Of a stretch of DNA of 51,986 nt, positions 1 to 7,428 are shown one piece after another. The notes below the pieces were generated by a model. It saw nothing but the letters and a program-made list of their open reading frames with translations, was not told the DNA's origin and ran no database searches. A program made the translations under genes and the position numbers. How positions within the stretch are numbered: the first letter of the stretch is position 1; each line of letters opens with the position of its first letter. The stretch is from an uncultured bacterium (GTDB lineage Bacteria; Planctomycetota; UBA1135; GCA-002686595), in assembly GCA_938083085.1 (NCBI GenBank), contig CALLKX010000054.1:1-51986 (forward strand), in the 5' to 3' direction.

Positions 1-1518
1 GGTGCGCCGGACCACCGACGCCGTGGCCCGGATCAGCTGGCGATCGCCCGCGCCCATCCCGCGAAGGATCTCCACGGCAACCCTTCGACCACCAGCCGCG
101 ACCGCGAGCGTGCTCTGCCCCGGGAAGACGCTGTCCCCCACGAGGTGGAACCCCTCCGGGAAGCGTTCGCCGAGGACTCCCGCGTACGCCGCCAGGCCCG
201 CCCGCCGCGGGATACCGCCCACGAGCCCCTCCGACCGGCCCGTCCAGCGCTTGAAGGTCCGCGCCGAGCCCGTGAACTCCCGCACGACCTCGCACCACTC
301 AGGCGCGAGCTCGGCGACCGTCCGGCGCATCCGGTCCTGAACCTGCTGGACGTACTCGCGCCCCGCGTCCCCGTCCTCGCGGACCCGGTCGACCGAGATG
401 TGGGTGGAGAGCGTGGCCCGCCGGAGGGCAGGGTTGCTGACCCCCTCCTGCTCGGCGCCGATGGACATGAACACGTGGTTCCCTTCCAGGAACGGCGCCG
501 CGGGGTCGGCCACCATCTCGAGATGATGGGCGCCCGGGGCGCAGCCCTCGGGAGGCTGCACCGTGCGGAAGATCATCCCCGCGCTCCAGCCGCCAGACAC
601 CCGCCCCGACAGCCTCTTGAGCACCGGGTCGTCCAGCCCGGCGATCCGCGCCGCATCCTGGGGCAGGGTGTTGAAGACGATGTGCGGTGCGCTCACCTCC
701 TCACCGCCGCCGCACGCGCTCCAGAGCCCGCGCGGGTCACGGTCCACGCCGCGAACCGGAGCACCGAAGTGGACGCGCCCGCCGAGGGCCTCGATGGCGT
801 GAACCATCTCCCAGGCCAGCTCGCCGATGCCGCCCTTCACGTGAACGGCGCCTCGGTGGTGATAGTCGAGGGCGGCCAGGGCGAAGGGCGCCTCGGCCTC
901 TCTCACCCCGCACTGGACGGTGATCTGGCACTGGGAATCAAGCCAGTGCACGAGGGGATCAAAGCCGGTCAGGCCGTAGCGCTCCAGGACTCTCCACAGG
1001 GGCCGGCCGACGAGCCCGGCCAGGGGCAGGTACGAGCCCAGCCGCGCCGCGTGCCGCGCGAGCGCGCGCGCGTTGAACGGAGGCAGGAGCTCGGCGTCAT
1101 CGAGGAGCGGCCAGAGGGCCGCCGCCACGCGCTCCTGGAGGCGAAAGAAGCGACGCAGGCCGCGGACAGGCGCGCCGTCCATGCGTTCAAACTGCGCGAG
1201 CAGCGCGTCCCGGTCCCGATGCGCCAGGATCGAACGCCCTGGCGTCCGGAGCTCCAGGGCTGGGTCGAGGCGCTCGAACTCCACGGCCATCCCGTGACGC
1301 CTGATCCACTGGCCGAAGATCTGCTCGTCATCAAAGCCCGAGAACAGCGTCGCGCCGCCCTCGAACCGATCGCCGTCGTGGTCGAAGGTGCAGGCACAGC
1401 CGCCCGGATAGGTCAGCCGCTCGAAGAGGCGGACCTTGGCCCCGCGCTCGGCGAGGGAGAGCGCCGTCCCCAGCCCGCCGAACCCGGCGCCAACGACGAT
1501 GGCGTCCGCGCGGCTCAT
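1..1518 (-). CDS. CrtI-type FAD-dependent desaturase/isomerase, C-terminal end off the window
   Basis: This 506-codon open frame starts with ATG at 1518 and has no stop before base 1, so only the last few residues are missing. The N-terminus carries a dinucleotide-binding motif (VGAGFGGLGTALSLAERG, residues 9-26) followed by an FAD-contacting YPGGCA stretch. The C-terminal part has the GDSVFPGQSTLAVAAGGRR segment that closes the FAD site in phytoene desaturases and related carotenoid or retinol-type isomerases. The family oxidises or isomerises polyene chains with bound FAD at the membrane. Its start overlaps the stop of the upstream membrane-protein gene (ATGA), so the two are probably co-translated, and an SDR lies upstream of both. 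The exact substrate cannot be read from the sequence; a carotenoid or other isoprenoid is the best guess. No carotenoid synthase gene is visible nearby. Confidence 0.85.
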   Translation of the reverse strand, partial: MSRADAIVVGAGFGGLGTALSLAERGAKVRLFERLTYPGGCACTFDHDGDRFEGGATLFSGFDDEQIFGQWIRRHGMAVEFERLDPALELRTPGRSILAHRDRDALLAQFERMDGAPVRGLRRFFRLQERVAAALWPLLDDAELLPPFNARALARHAARLGSYLPLAGLVGRPLWRVLERYGLTGFDPLVHWLDSQCQITVQCGVREAEAPFALAALDYHHRGAVHVKGGIGELAWEMVHAIEALGGRVHFGAPVRGVDRDPRGLWSACGGGEEVSAPHIVFNTLPQDAARIAGLDDPVLKRLSGRVSGGWSAGMIFRTVQPPEGCAPGAHHLEMVADPAAPFLEGNHVFMSIGAEQEGVSNPALRRATLSTHISVDRVREDGDAGREYVQQVQDRMRRTVAELAPEWCEVVREFTGSARTFKRWTGRSEGLVGGIPRRAGLAAYAGVLGERFPEGFHLVGDSVFPGQSTLAVAAGGRRVAVEILRGMGAGDRQLIRATASVVRRT

Positions 1519-1967
1519 GCCATCGCCTCGCCGTCCAGCAGCCGCACCATCACCCAACCGACCAGCACGCCCCGCGCGGTCCACGCGAGGGTGCGGACCA
1601 GGTTGCCCGCCATCAGCGCGCGGTGGGTCGATTCATCAAAGCCCTGCTCGAGCCGACCGTGCTGCGGGACGGCGAAGAGGGCCGTCTCCAGCCAGGCCAC
1701 GCCCAGCAGCGCCAGGCCAGCGAGCCACACCCGGCCGTCGATCCCCGCGGGAGGCGAGAGCCAGAGCGCGATCGCGGTCAGCAGCTCCACGAGCATCAGC
1801 GGCCCCACCACGAGCGAGATCCGCTGCATGTGTGACTCGTGATAGGCGCGGAAGCCCGAGCCCACGGATGCGAAGAGCGGATAGTGCACCACGTGGATCG
1901 TCCAGATCAGCCCCACCAGCGCCCAGGTGGACGCGGCGTGCGCGGCGAGGAGCAGTCCACCGGACAA
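1515..1967 (-). CDS. small multi-pass membrane protein between SDR and CrtI-like genes
   Basis: About 150 residues with four hydrophobic segments and a conserved-looking VVHYPLFASVG ... YHESHMQR region after the first one. The same frame stays open up to 2222, but that part translates to Arg/Ser/Pro-rich shadow of the SDR gene, so I prefer the TTG at 1967, which lies just after the SDR stop (1978-1980). The start is uncertain. The stop overlaps the ATG of the CrtI-like gene by four bases, which suggests a three-gene operon. I recognise it only as a small conserved membrane protein of the kind found beside isoprenoid-type oxidoreductases. Function unknown. Confidence 0.7.
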   Translation of the reverse strand: MSGGLLLAAHAASTWALVGLIWTIHVVHYPLFASVGSGFRAYHESHMQRISLVVGPLMLVELLTAIALWLSPPAGIDGRVWLAGLALLGVAWLETALFAVPQHGRLEQGFDESTHRALMAGNLVRTLAWTARGVLVGWVMVRLLDGEAMA

Positions 1968-1977
1968 GGCCAGGCCC

Positions 1978-2712
1978 TCAGCGCGTCCTGACGGACGAGA
2001 GGCCGCCGTCGACGCCGAGCACCTGTCCGGTGACCCAGCCTTGGCCAGGATCGAGCAGCCATTCGATGGCGCTTGCGACCTCGTCGGGCTCACCGATGCG
2101 TCCGAGGGCATGCATGGCCCGCGAGGTCTCGAGCGCCTTCTCGGAACTGGTGATAGGTGCCGCGAGCGGTGTGTTGACGAGGCCGGGAGCGACGACGTTG
2201 ACCCGGACCCCCTGTGGGGCATAGGTCGCCGCGGCCGAGAGGGCCAGGCCCTGGACTCCAGCCTTGGCGGCGGCGATCGCCTCGTGATTGGGCAGGCCCG
2301 TTCGAGCCGCCGCCGTGCTCACTAGGACGATCGATCCGCCCGAGCGACGCAGCGCCGCCGCGCCGGCGTGGACCGTGGCAAAAGCGGAGCGAAGGTTGGT
2401 CCGAACCGTCGCGTCAAAGTCCTCGACCTTCGTCATATGGGCGGGGCGGAGGAGGATCGAGCCCACGCTGTTCACGATCCCGTCAAACCTGCCGTGGGCC
2501 TCCTTGCAGCGCTCGATCGCCACCTTGACGTCCGCGGGCTCCGCCGCGTCCAGCGCCATATGAGGCGCGTCGAGCTCCGATGACAGCGCGGCGAGCTTGG
2601 CCTCATCGCGAGCGGCGAGCAGCAGTCGCCCCCCCCGGCCTTTAATGCGACGGCAGAGCGAGCTGCCGATTCCCCCGGTGGCCCCGAGGATGACGTAGGC
2701 ATGTTCTTTCAC
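1978..2712 (-). CDS. atypical short-chain dehydrogenase (SDR) lacking the catalytic tyrosine
   Basis: A 244-residue Rossmann-fold protein of the classical SDR type. It has the GATGGIGSSL nucleotide motif near the N-terminus, an NSVGSIL segment where classical SDRs have NNAG, and a VSTAAAR strand carrying the serine. Where classical enzymes have YxxxK it reads IAAAK within HEAIAAAKAGVQG, so the lysine is kept but the tyrosine is isoleucine. The C-terminal VTGQVLGVDGG is typical. A GTG at 2712 is chosen as start because it puts the Rossmann motif at the usual distance; a second in-frame GTG at 2760 is possible. It is first in an apparent operon with a membrane protein and a CrtI-type oxidoreductase. 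It may be a catalytically altered oxidoreductase or a nucleotide-binding partner. Confidence 0.85.
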   Translation of the reverse strand: MKEHAYVILGATGGIGSSLCRRIKGRGGRLLLAARDEAKLAALSSELDAPHMALDAAEPADVKVAIERCKEAHGRFDGIVNSVGSILLRPAHMTKVEDFDATVRTNLRSAFATVHAGAAALRRSGGSIVLVSTAAARTGLPNHEAIAAAKAGVQGLALSAAATYAPQGVRVNVVAPGLVNTPLAAPITSSEKALETSRAMHALGRIGEPDEVASAIEWLLDPGQGWVTGQVLGVDGGLSSVRTR

Positions 2713-3136
2713 ACGTGAAACTTCGCCCCGCTCGACCCGAGGGATGCGTGCCCTCGACACTCTCTCGGGGGTCCCGGAAGGGGCCCAGGGGTGACTCGAT
2801 AGGCAATAGAAGGGCGTTCATTGGGTCCCCTGTGGGGCCTCGAACCCCGATGTCCGCCCGCCTCCGCGCTGGCGCTACCCCCGCGCTGCCCCAGGCCGGT
2901 CCCCCGAGACCTCGCGAGGCGCCAGGCCAGAGCTGAGCCAGCATCGCGGCCGGCGACTGAGACTGGGCCGGAGACCGCGCCTCGAGGTGGCGCCGCCCCC
3001 GGTGTGAGCCGCGGCCAGGATTCACCGAGCCTCGCCCGAGACCCGCAGCGAGGCCGCCCCCGGCTCTCAGCGACAGGTCTCAGCTCTTGGGCTCAGCTCT
3101 TGGGCTCAGCCCAAGGCCCGGACCCGCCGCTCCAGG
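2713..3136. other. intergenic region with short tandem repeat and hairpin
   Basis: No convincing gene lies between the SDR start and the photolyase stop; the open frames here have no recognisable domain and look like GC-driven noise. The only structure I see is the 13-base repeat and palindrome at 3079-3116. The promoter of the SDR operon should lie near 2713-2800, but I cannot pick out its boxes. Confidence 0.6.
3079..3116. repeat. 13-base tandem repeat ending in a hairpin, 3' of the photolyase gene
   Basis: Two exact copies of CTCAGCTCTTGGG (3079-3091 and 3092-3104) are followed by a third, altered unit. The junction forms a perfect inverted repeat, CTTGGGCT-C-AGCCCAAG (3099-3115). It sits about 20-60 bases beyond the stop of the minus-strand photolyase gene, so it could act as its terminator, although no T-run follows. 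It resembles, in inverted orientation, the array at 20261-20330. Confidence 0.7.
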
Positions 3137-4768
3137 TCACTCGTCCCCCGCCGCGGCGACGCCCTCTGGCGTCAGGCGCTCTCCAGCCTCGAGCACCCCG
3201 CGCACGTGCTCGAAGATGCGCTGGTCGGCGGCGCGCTTCTCAGGGGCCCGCTTGGCCAGGGAGCGCAGGGGCATGGACACCCGCTGGTTGCCCTCGAGTG
3301 AGCCGGCGTGCCGCTGGAAGTACGCCCAATAGAGGCGAGTGATCGGGCAGGTCTTCTTCGGGTGGAAGGCGCAGCCCCCGCAGAAGTCGCTCATGCGATC
3401 GATGTAGGCGGCACCGGAGATGTACGGCTTGGTGGTCATGGCCTCGCCGACCCCGAAGGTCCCCATGCCGAGCACGTTGGGCTCCACCACCCAGTCGTAG
3501 GCGTCCACGTAGCAGGCCCAGAACCAGTCCGTCAGCTCACGCGGCGACACGTCCAGGAGCGTCCCCAGGTTCGCGAGGACCATCAGCCGCTCGATGTGGT
3601 GGCCGTAGCCGTCCCGCAGGACGCGGCCCGCCGAGACGTCGAGGCAGTCGAGACCCGACGTCTGGCCCCAGTACGCCTCCGGAAGCGAGCGGGACGCGCC
3701 GAGCGCGCTGGGTGCAGCGCCACGCAACTCTGCCGGCGGGCGCTCCAGGCGGACGCTGTCCGGCAGGTCGCGGAAGCCGTCCGTGGCGCGGTGCACGTGA
3801 CGCACGAACTCACGCCACCCGAGAATCTGTCGGATGAAGCCCTCCCGGGATGCGATCGGCGCGTCCAGGGACGCGACGTCGTCGACGACCTCGCGGGGCA
3901 AGAGCCGGTGCAGGTGAAGGAGGGGTGAGATGCGCGTGTGAAAGAGGTTGTCCTCTTCCCGACTCATGGCGTCTTCGTAGGGCCCGAAGGAGTCCATGCA
4001 CTCCTCCCGCGCCCACTCCCACACCTTCTTCGAGTGGGCCGCGCGGGTGGGGATCGCGCCGGGGTCCAGCACTCCGGGGTGGTCGGCGTAATGCGCCTCG
4101 ATCAGCTCGGCGACCTCGCGCTCGATGTCCCCGTGCCGGAACCGAGGCACCTCGGGAGCGGGGGGGTCCCCGGGCCATGGGAGGCGGTTCTCCCCGTCGA
4201 AGCTGGCCTTGCCACCCTCGTACTTGCCGGCGCCGTCCATGAGGATCCCGGTGCGCTTGCGGACGTGGCGATAGAAGCGGTCCATGCGCCAGGGGGCCTC
4301 GGCGCCGGTCCCCTTGATGAAGTCCTCGGCCGTGGTGAGCCACCCCTCGTGGGGCCTCGTCTCGAGGAGTCCGTCGACCACCAGCGCCTCGAGCTCCGCC
4401 CGGAGCTCCCGCTCGGCGGGCTCCATATGCAGGAGCGGACCGAGCTCCGCCGCCGCGGCCCGCAGGGGCTCCGCGTAGCCCTCCCCCTTCCCAGCGACCA
4501 TGTAGCGCACCTCGACGCCGCGCCCCGCCTGTTCGAGGGCGAAGCGGCGCTGGTTGGCGAGCACGAGGAAGAGCTTCTGCTTGTGATAGGGGCGTCGGCT
4601 GGCCTTGGCCGGGCACTCCACCATCACGATGCCCGCCTCGGACGGCTTCAGCGCCGCGAGAGGGCCGATCCTGTGGGAGAGCTGGTCATAGGGAATGAAC
4701 ACCCAGGTCCGCCCAGGGCCCGCGTCAGCCGGCTTCGCCGCGGCGAGTTGTTCGAGGAAGGCTCTCAA
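3137..4768 (-). CDS. iron-sulfur bacterial cryptochrome/photolyase (FeS-BCP, PhrB/CryB type)
   Basis: 543 residues, matching the prokaryotic (6-4) photolyase/cryptochrome class that binds FAD, a lumazine-type antenna and a 4Fe-4S cluster. Four cysteines fit the cluster ligands: C375 (GLDCLDV), C463 and C466 (DFCGGC) and C474 (KKTCPIT). The 88-residue spacing between the first two matches PhrB, but the loop before the last is about five residues shorter. The FAD-domain signatures YGHHIERLMVLAN and DWVVEPNVLGM are clear. The start is TTG at 4768, placed 3-4 bases after a GAGGTGAG Shine-Dalgarno-like sequence. Family members repair (6-4) photoproducts with light or act as photosensors. The gene stands alone, transcribed away from the 4908 gene. 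Confidence 0.95.
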   Translation of the reverse strand: MRAFLEQLAAAKPADAGPGRTWVFIPYDQLSHRIGPLAALKPSEAGIVMVECPAKASRRPYHKQKLFLVLANQRRFALEQAGRGVEVRYMVAGKGEGYAEPLRAAAAELGPLLHMEPAERELRAELEALVVDGLLETRPHEGWLTTAEDFIKGTGAEAPWRMDRFYRHVRKRTGILMDGAGKYEGGKASFDGENRLPWPGDPPAPEVPRFRHGDIEREVAELIEAHYADHPGVLDPGAIPTRAAHSKKVWEWAREECMDSFGPYEDAMSREEDNLFHTRISPLLHLHRLLPREVVDDVASLDAPIASREGFIRQILGWREFVRHVHRATDGFRDLPDSVRLERPPAELRGAAPSALGASRSLPEAYWGQTSGLDCLDVSAGRVLRDGYGHHIERLMVLANLGTLLDVSPRELTDWFWACYVDAYDWVVEPNVLGMGTFGVGEAMTTKPYISGAAYIDRMSDFCGGCAFHPKKTCPITRLYWAYFQRHAGSLEGNQRVSMPLRSLAKRAPEKRAADQRIFEHVRGVLEAGERLTPEGVAAAGDE

Positions 4769-4907
4769 GATCTCTCACCTCGGGGGACGGAAGCACGCTG
4801 AATGCCTCCACTCTGCTGCCCGCATCGAAGACTCTTCCGATGGTTGACTCGATTGAAATGACGCACAGCGGGGTGTTCGAATCGCGCCGCCCCATGGAGG
4901 CGCGCCG

Positions 4908-5648
4908 ATGAGCCGCGGTCCCCTCGTCCTCGGCGATATGGGCCACTCGCTCTCGCGCCTGAACCGGGCCCGCGCCACTTGCCGCGGCCTGGGCTTCGAC
5001 CTCAAGGAGGTCCTCTACCCAGGCTTCGAGGGCCGGCCACTGGCCCCCACCTTCGAAGCCTTCATGGAGCAGGTGGAGCTGCAGGTGGACGTCTACCGCC
5101 TCTCTCACTCGCGGCCCCTGATCTACGCCACCGGGTTCGGCAGCCTGGTGCTCCTTGCTCTTCGAGCCAGAGCCAAGGTCCGCGACCTCCCCTCCATCAT
5201 CCAGGGCGCCGTGCCCTGGGAGACCGTCCGCGCCCGCGGGTCCGGTGACGCCAGCAGCGGGGTCCAGGATCAGAGCCGGCTGGCGGACCCCGAGGAGCAG
5301 GAGCGCTACATGCAAGAGCACTTCTTCTCGCCCCTCGACGCCGACGAGCGGCGGGCGTTCTTCTCGGGCATCGCCACCTGCTCCGCCTACCCCCACCTCT
5401 ATGAGTGGGTGGACGCGGGCTGGCTCGCTTCCCTGGAGGGCACCCTCGCGGGCCGCCCCCCCGCCATCGACGATATTCGCGTCTGGCTCTGCGGCCAGGA
5501 CGAGCTCACCGACGAGGAGGAGCATGACGCGGCGCTGCGCGCGCTGGGAGCCGAATGGCCCACCGAGCGGGCGGAGCACTGGGGTCACTTCCCCTACATC
5601 GATGACCCTGGCCCCTGGATCGGAGCGATTCAAGCCGCTGGAGTCTGA
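4908..5648 (+). CDS. alpha/beta-hydrolase-like protein with degenerate nucleophile site
   Basis: 246 residues. The pattern resembles an alpha/beta hydrolase: an early GDMGHS turn, an elbow-like YATGFGSLVLLAL helix entry, a late VWLCGQDELTDEEEH strand-acid region and a C-terminal EHWGHFPYIDDPGPW that matches the histidine loop of this fold. At the elbow, where active enzymes have GxSxG, the sequence is TGFGS, so the serine appears to be glycine. A GGAGG lies eight bases before the ATG and supports this start. The gene is divergent from the photolyase and 23 bases before the DUF234-like ATPase. It may be a catalytically dead hydrolase fold or a different small alpha/beta protein; fold assignment is inference. 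Confidence 0.75.
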   Translation: MSRGPLVLGDMGHSLSRLNRARATCRGLGFDLKEVLYPGFEGRPLAPTFEAFMEQVELQVDVYRLSHSRPLIYATGFGSLVLLALRARAKVRDLPSIIQGAVPWETVRARGSGDASSGVQDQSRLADPEEQERYMQEHFFSPLDADERRAFFSGIATCSAYPHLYEWVDAGWLASLEGTLAGRPPAIDDIRVWLCGQDELTDEEEHDAALRALGAEWPTERAEHWGHFPYIDDPGPWIGAIQAAGV

Positions 5649-5659
5649 GCCCGGGGGCG

Positions 5660-5665
5660 TATCCT
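5660..5665 (+). promoter_or_regulatory. TATCCT -10-like box, leaderless-type
   Basis: TATCCT ends six bases before the ATG at 5672. This spacing would place transcription start at or next to the start codon. No -35 box is evident. Confidence 0.45.
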
Positions 5666-5671
5666 CTCTCC

Positions 5672-7048
5672 ATGATCGTCGGAGGGGAGCCAGAGTTCAT
5701 TGGACGGCAGGACGAGCTCAAGGTCCTGGAGGAGCTCGCGGGCTCGGGGCGCCCTGAGTTCTTCGTGCTCTATGGCCGCCGCCGGGTCGGGAAGACCGAG
5801 CTCCTGCAGCGGCTGTGCTCCGGGGAACACCGCGCCGTGTACTTCTTGGCGGCCCAGGTCCGAGAGAAGGACAACCTGCGGTCCTTCAAGGAGGCCCTGA
5901 AGGACGGCCTGGGTGGCGACTCACTCCTCGACGGGATCGAGCTCCCCGACTGGAGCGCAGCCCTGGGCTTCGCAGCCGAGCGAGCAGGGGACGAGCGCCT
6001 GATCCTCGTGCTCGACGAGTTTCCCTATCTCTGCGACTCCACGAAGGGCCTCCCCAGCCAGGTCCAGCAGTTCTGGGATACGCGCGGCAAGCGCTCGTCG
6101 CTGATGCTGGTGCTGTGCGGGAGCCAGGTGTCGTTCATGGAGAAGGAGGTGCTCGCGGAACGGTCGCCGCTCTTCGGGCGCCGCACCGGCCAGCGCCGGC
6201 TGGAGCCCCTGCGGCCCACCGAGGCCCTCGACTTCTTCCCAGGGTGGTCCGTCCGGCAGCGGATCGAGGCCTTCTCGATCCTGGGCGGGATGCCCGCCTA
6301 CCTGCGGCGCTTTGATGACACCAAGAGCGTCGAGGAGAACATCGTCACGGAGATCCTGCGGCCGGAGGGCTACCTCTTCGACGAGGTCCAGTTCTTGCTC
6401 CGCTCGGAGCTCACGACGCCGCACACCTACAACTCGATCCTCGCGGCGGTGGCCAAGGGCGCCAGCCGGATTGGTGACATCGCGGTCAACGTCGGGGTCG
6501 ACTCCCCCACGGCCAGCAAGTACCTGCACGTCCTCCGCGAGCTGCGCCTCGTGGACCGCGAGGTCCCGATCACCGACCCGGACCCGCTCCGCTCGAGGAA
6601 GGGCCGCTACCGCATCTCTGATCGCTTCCTCGCGTTCCACTTCCGCTTCCTCCAGCCCCACCTCTCCCTGGTCCACGCGGGCCGCGGAGAGCGCGTCCTC
6701 TCCGAGTTCGTCCGGCCCCAGATGGACGCACTCTTCGACGACGCTCGGGTGGACTTCGTCATGGACCACCTGCGTCGAGAAGCCGCCGAGATCATCGGCT
6801 CCGAGCTCGTGGAGGTCGGCCGCTTTGAAGGCAAGTACGTGCGAGCTGTCGGGAGGACCGCCGACGAACGCACGGTCGCGGCGGTCGTGGTCCCCGGAGG
6901 CGCTCGCTCCACGGCCACCCTCGAGAACGAGCTGGGAGGCCTGAAGGCGGTCTTCGGGGACGACCCGATCAAGCTCGTCTACGGGATCACCTCGCGGGCA
7001 GATCGACCCCTCGAGGTGGAGCGAGTCCCTGAGGGAGAGCTCCTCTGA
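5672..7048 (+). CDS. DUF234-type AAA ATPase with winged helix
   Basis: 458 residues. An FIGRQDELKVLEEL opener precedes Walker A (YGRRRVGKTEL, K41-T42) and Walker B (LILVLDEFPYL, D115-E116), followed by CGSQVSFM sensor-like and FGRRTGQ segments as in the archaeal/bacterial ATPase-DUF234 family. A winged helix (IGDIAVNVGVDSPTASKYL, around 270-290) follows, then RYRISDRFLAFHFRF. The C-terminal DUF234 part in relatives carries a restriction-like EID...E-K core; here the matching region reads VRAVGRTADERTVAAVVV, so the acidic site looks lost. Role in relatives is unclear; some are linked to mobile or defence contexts. It appears to have its own leaderless promoter at 5660. Confidence 0.88.
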   Translation: MIVGGEPEFIGRQDELKVLEELAGSGRPEFFVLYGRRRVGKTELLQRLCSGEHRAVYFLAAQVREKDNLRSFKEALKDGLGGDSLLDGIELPDWSAALGFAAERAGDERLILVLDEFPYLCDSTKGLPSQVQQFWDTRGKRSSLMLVLCGSQVSFMEKEVLAERSPLFGRRTGQRRLEPLRPTEALDFFPGWSVRQRIEAFSILGGMPAYLRRFDDTKSVEENIVTEILRPEGYLFDEVQFLLRSELTTPHTYNSILAAVAKGASRIGDIAVNVGVDSPTASKYLHVLRELRLVDREVPITDPDPLRSRKGRYRISDRFLAFHFRFLQPHLSLVHAGRGERVLSEFVRPQMDALFDDARVDFVMDHLRREAAEIIGSELVEVGRFEGKYVRAVGRTADERTVAAVVVPGGARSTATLENELGGLKAVFGDDPIKLVYGITSRADRPLEVERVPEGELL

Positions 7049-7080
7049 GGACGGGCCCCCGCGCAGGGGCTCGACGGGGG

Positions 7081-7086
7081 TAGACT
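7081..7086 (+). promoter_or_regulatory. TAGACT -10-like box, leaderless-type
   Basis: TAGACT ends six bases before the GTG at 7093; an identical hexamer stands at the same distance before the GTG at 19108. Confidence 0.5.
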
Positions 7087-7092
7087 CCCGCC

Positions 7093-7428
7093 GTGTCTCT
7101 GGAGAATGAGTTTCAGCGCTACTTCGACTCCGTCGGCGACGGTCAGGACCGCTGCTACCTCTGCCGCCGGTCGCCCAAGGAGGTGAAACTGTTCTTCGGC
7201 TTCGACGAGGACGGGGTGCCACTGAAGGCCGCCGTCCACGGGATCGAGGATGTCGTCCTCGAGGAGATGGACATCATGAGCTACCGAGGCCCGCGCCCTG
7301 TGTGTGCCGTCTGCCAGCTCAACGTCGACGCGATCAGCGCCCTCGGAGAGGAGGCCGTCTTCACGCAGGTGGTGACCCGCATGCGTGAGAACCGCGACGA
7401 CCTGTGGCCGAGGACCTCCGGCTCATGA
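7093..7428 (+). CDS. small double-CxxC (probable zinc) protein coupled to ClC channel
   Basis: 111 residues starting with GTG. Two CxxC pairs (CYLCRR near residue 21 and PVCAVCQ near residue 71) suggest a single metal-binding knuckle or ribbon. Acidic residues dominate between them. The stop overlaps the ATG of the ClC gene (ATGA at 7425-7428), a sign of translational coupling, so it may help regulate or assemble the channel. I do not recognise a named family. Confidence 0.75.
   Translation: MSLENEFQRYFDSVGDGQDRCYLCRRSPKEVKLFFGFDEDGVPLKAAVHGIEDVVLEEMDIMSYRGPRPVCAVCQLNVDAISALGEEAVFTQVVTRMRENRDDLWPRTSGS

Noticed and set aside
2825..2860. A second T-arm-like GGGGTTCGAGGCCCC on the minus strand
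   Set aside because: No D arm, anticodon arm or acceptor pair can be formed around it.
4871..4899. T-loop-like GTTCGAATC resembling a tRNA 3' end
   Set aside because: The T stem has a mismatch, no matching acceptor 5' strand or D arm is found upstream, and the position is in a divergent promoter region.
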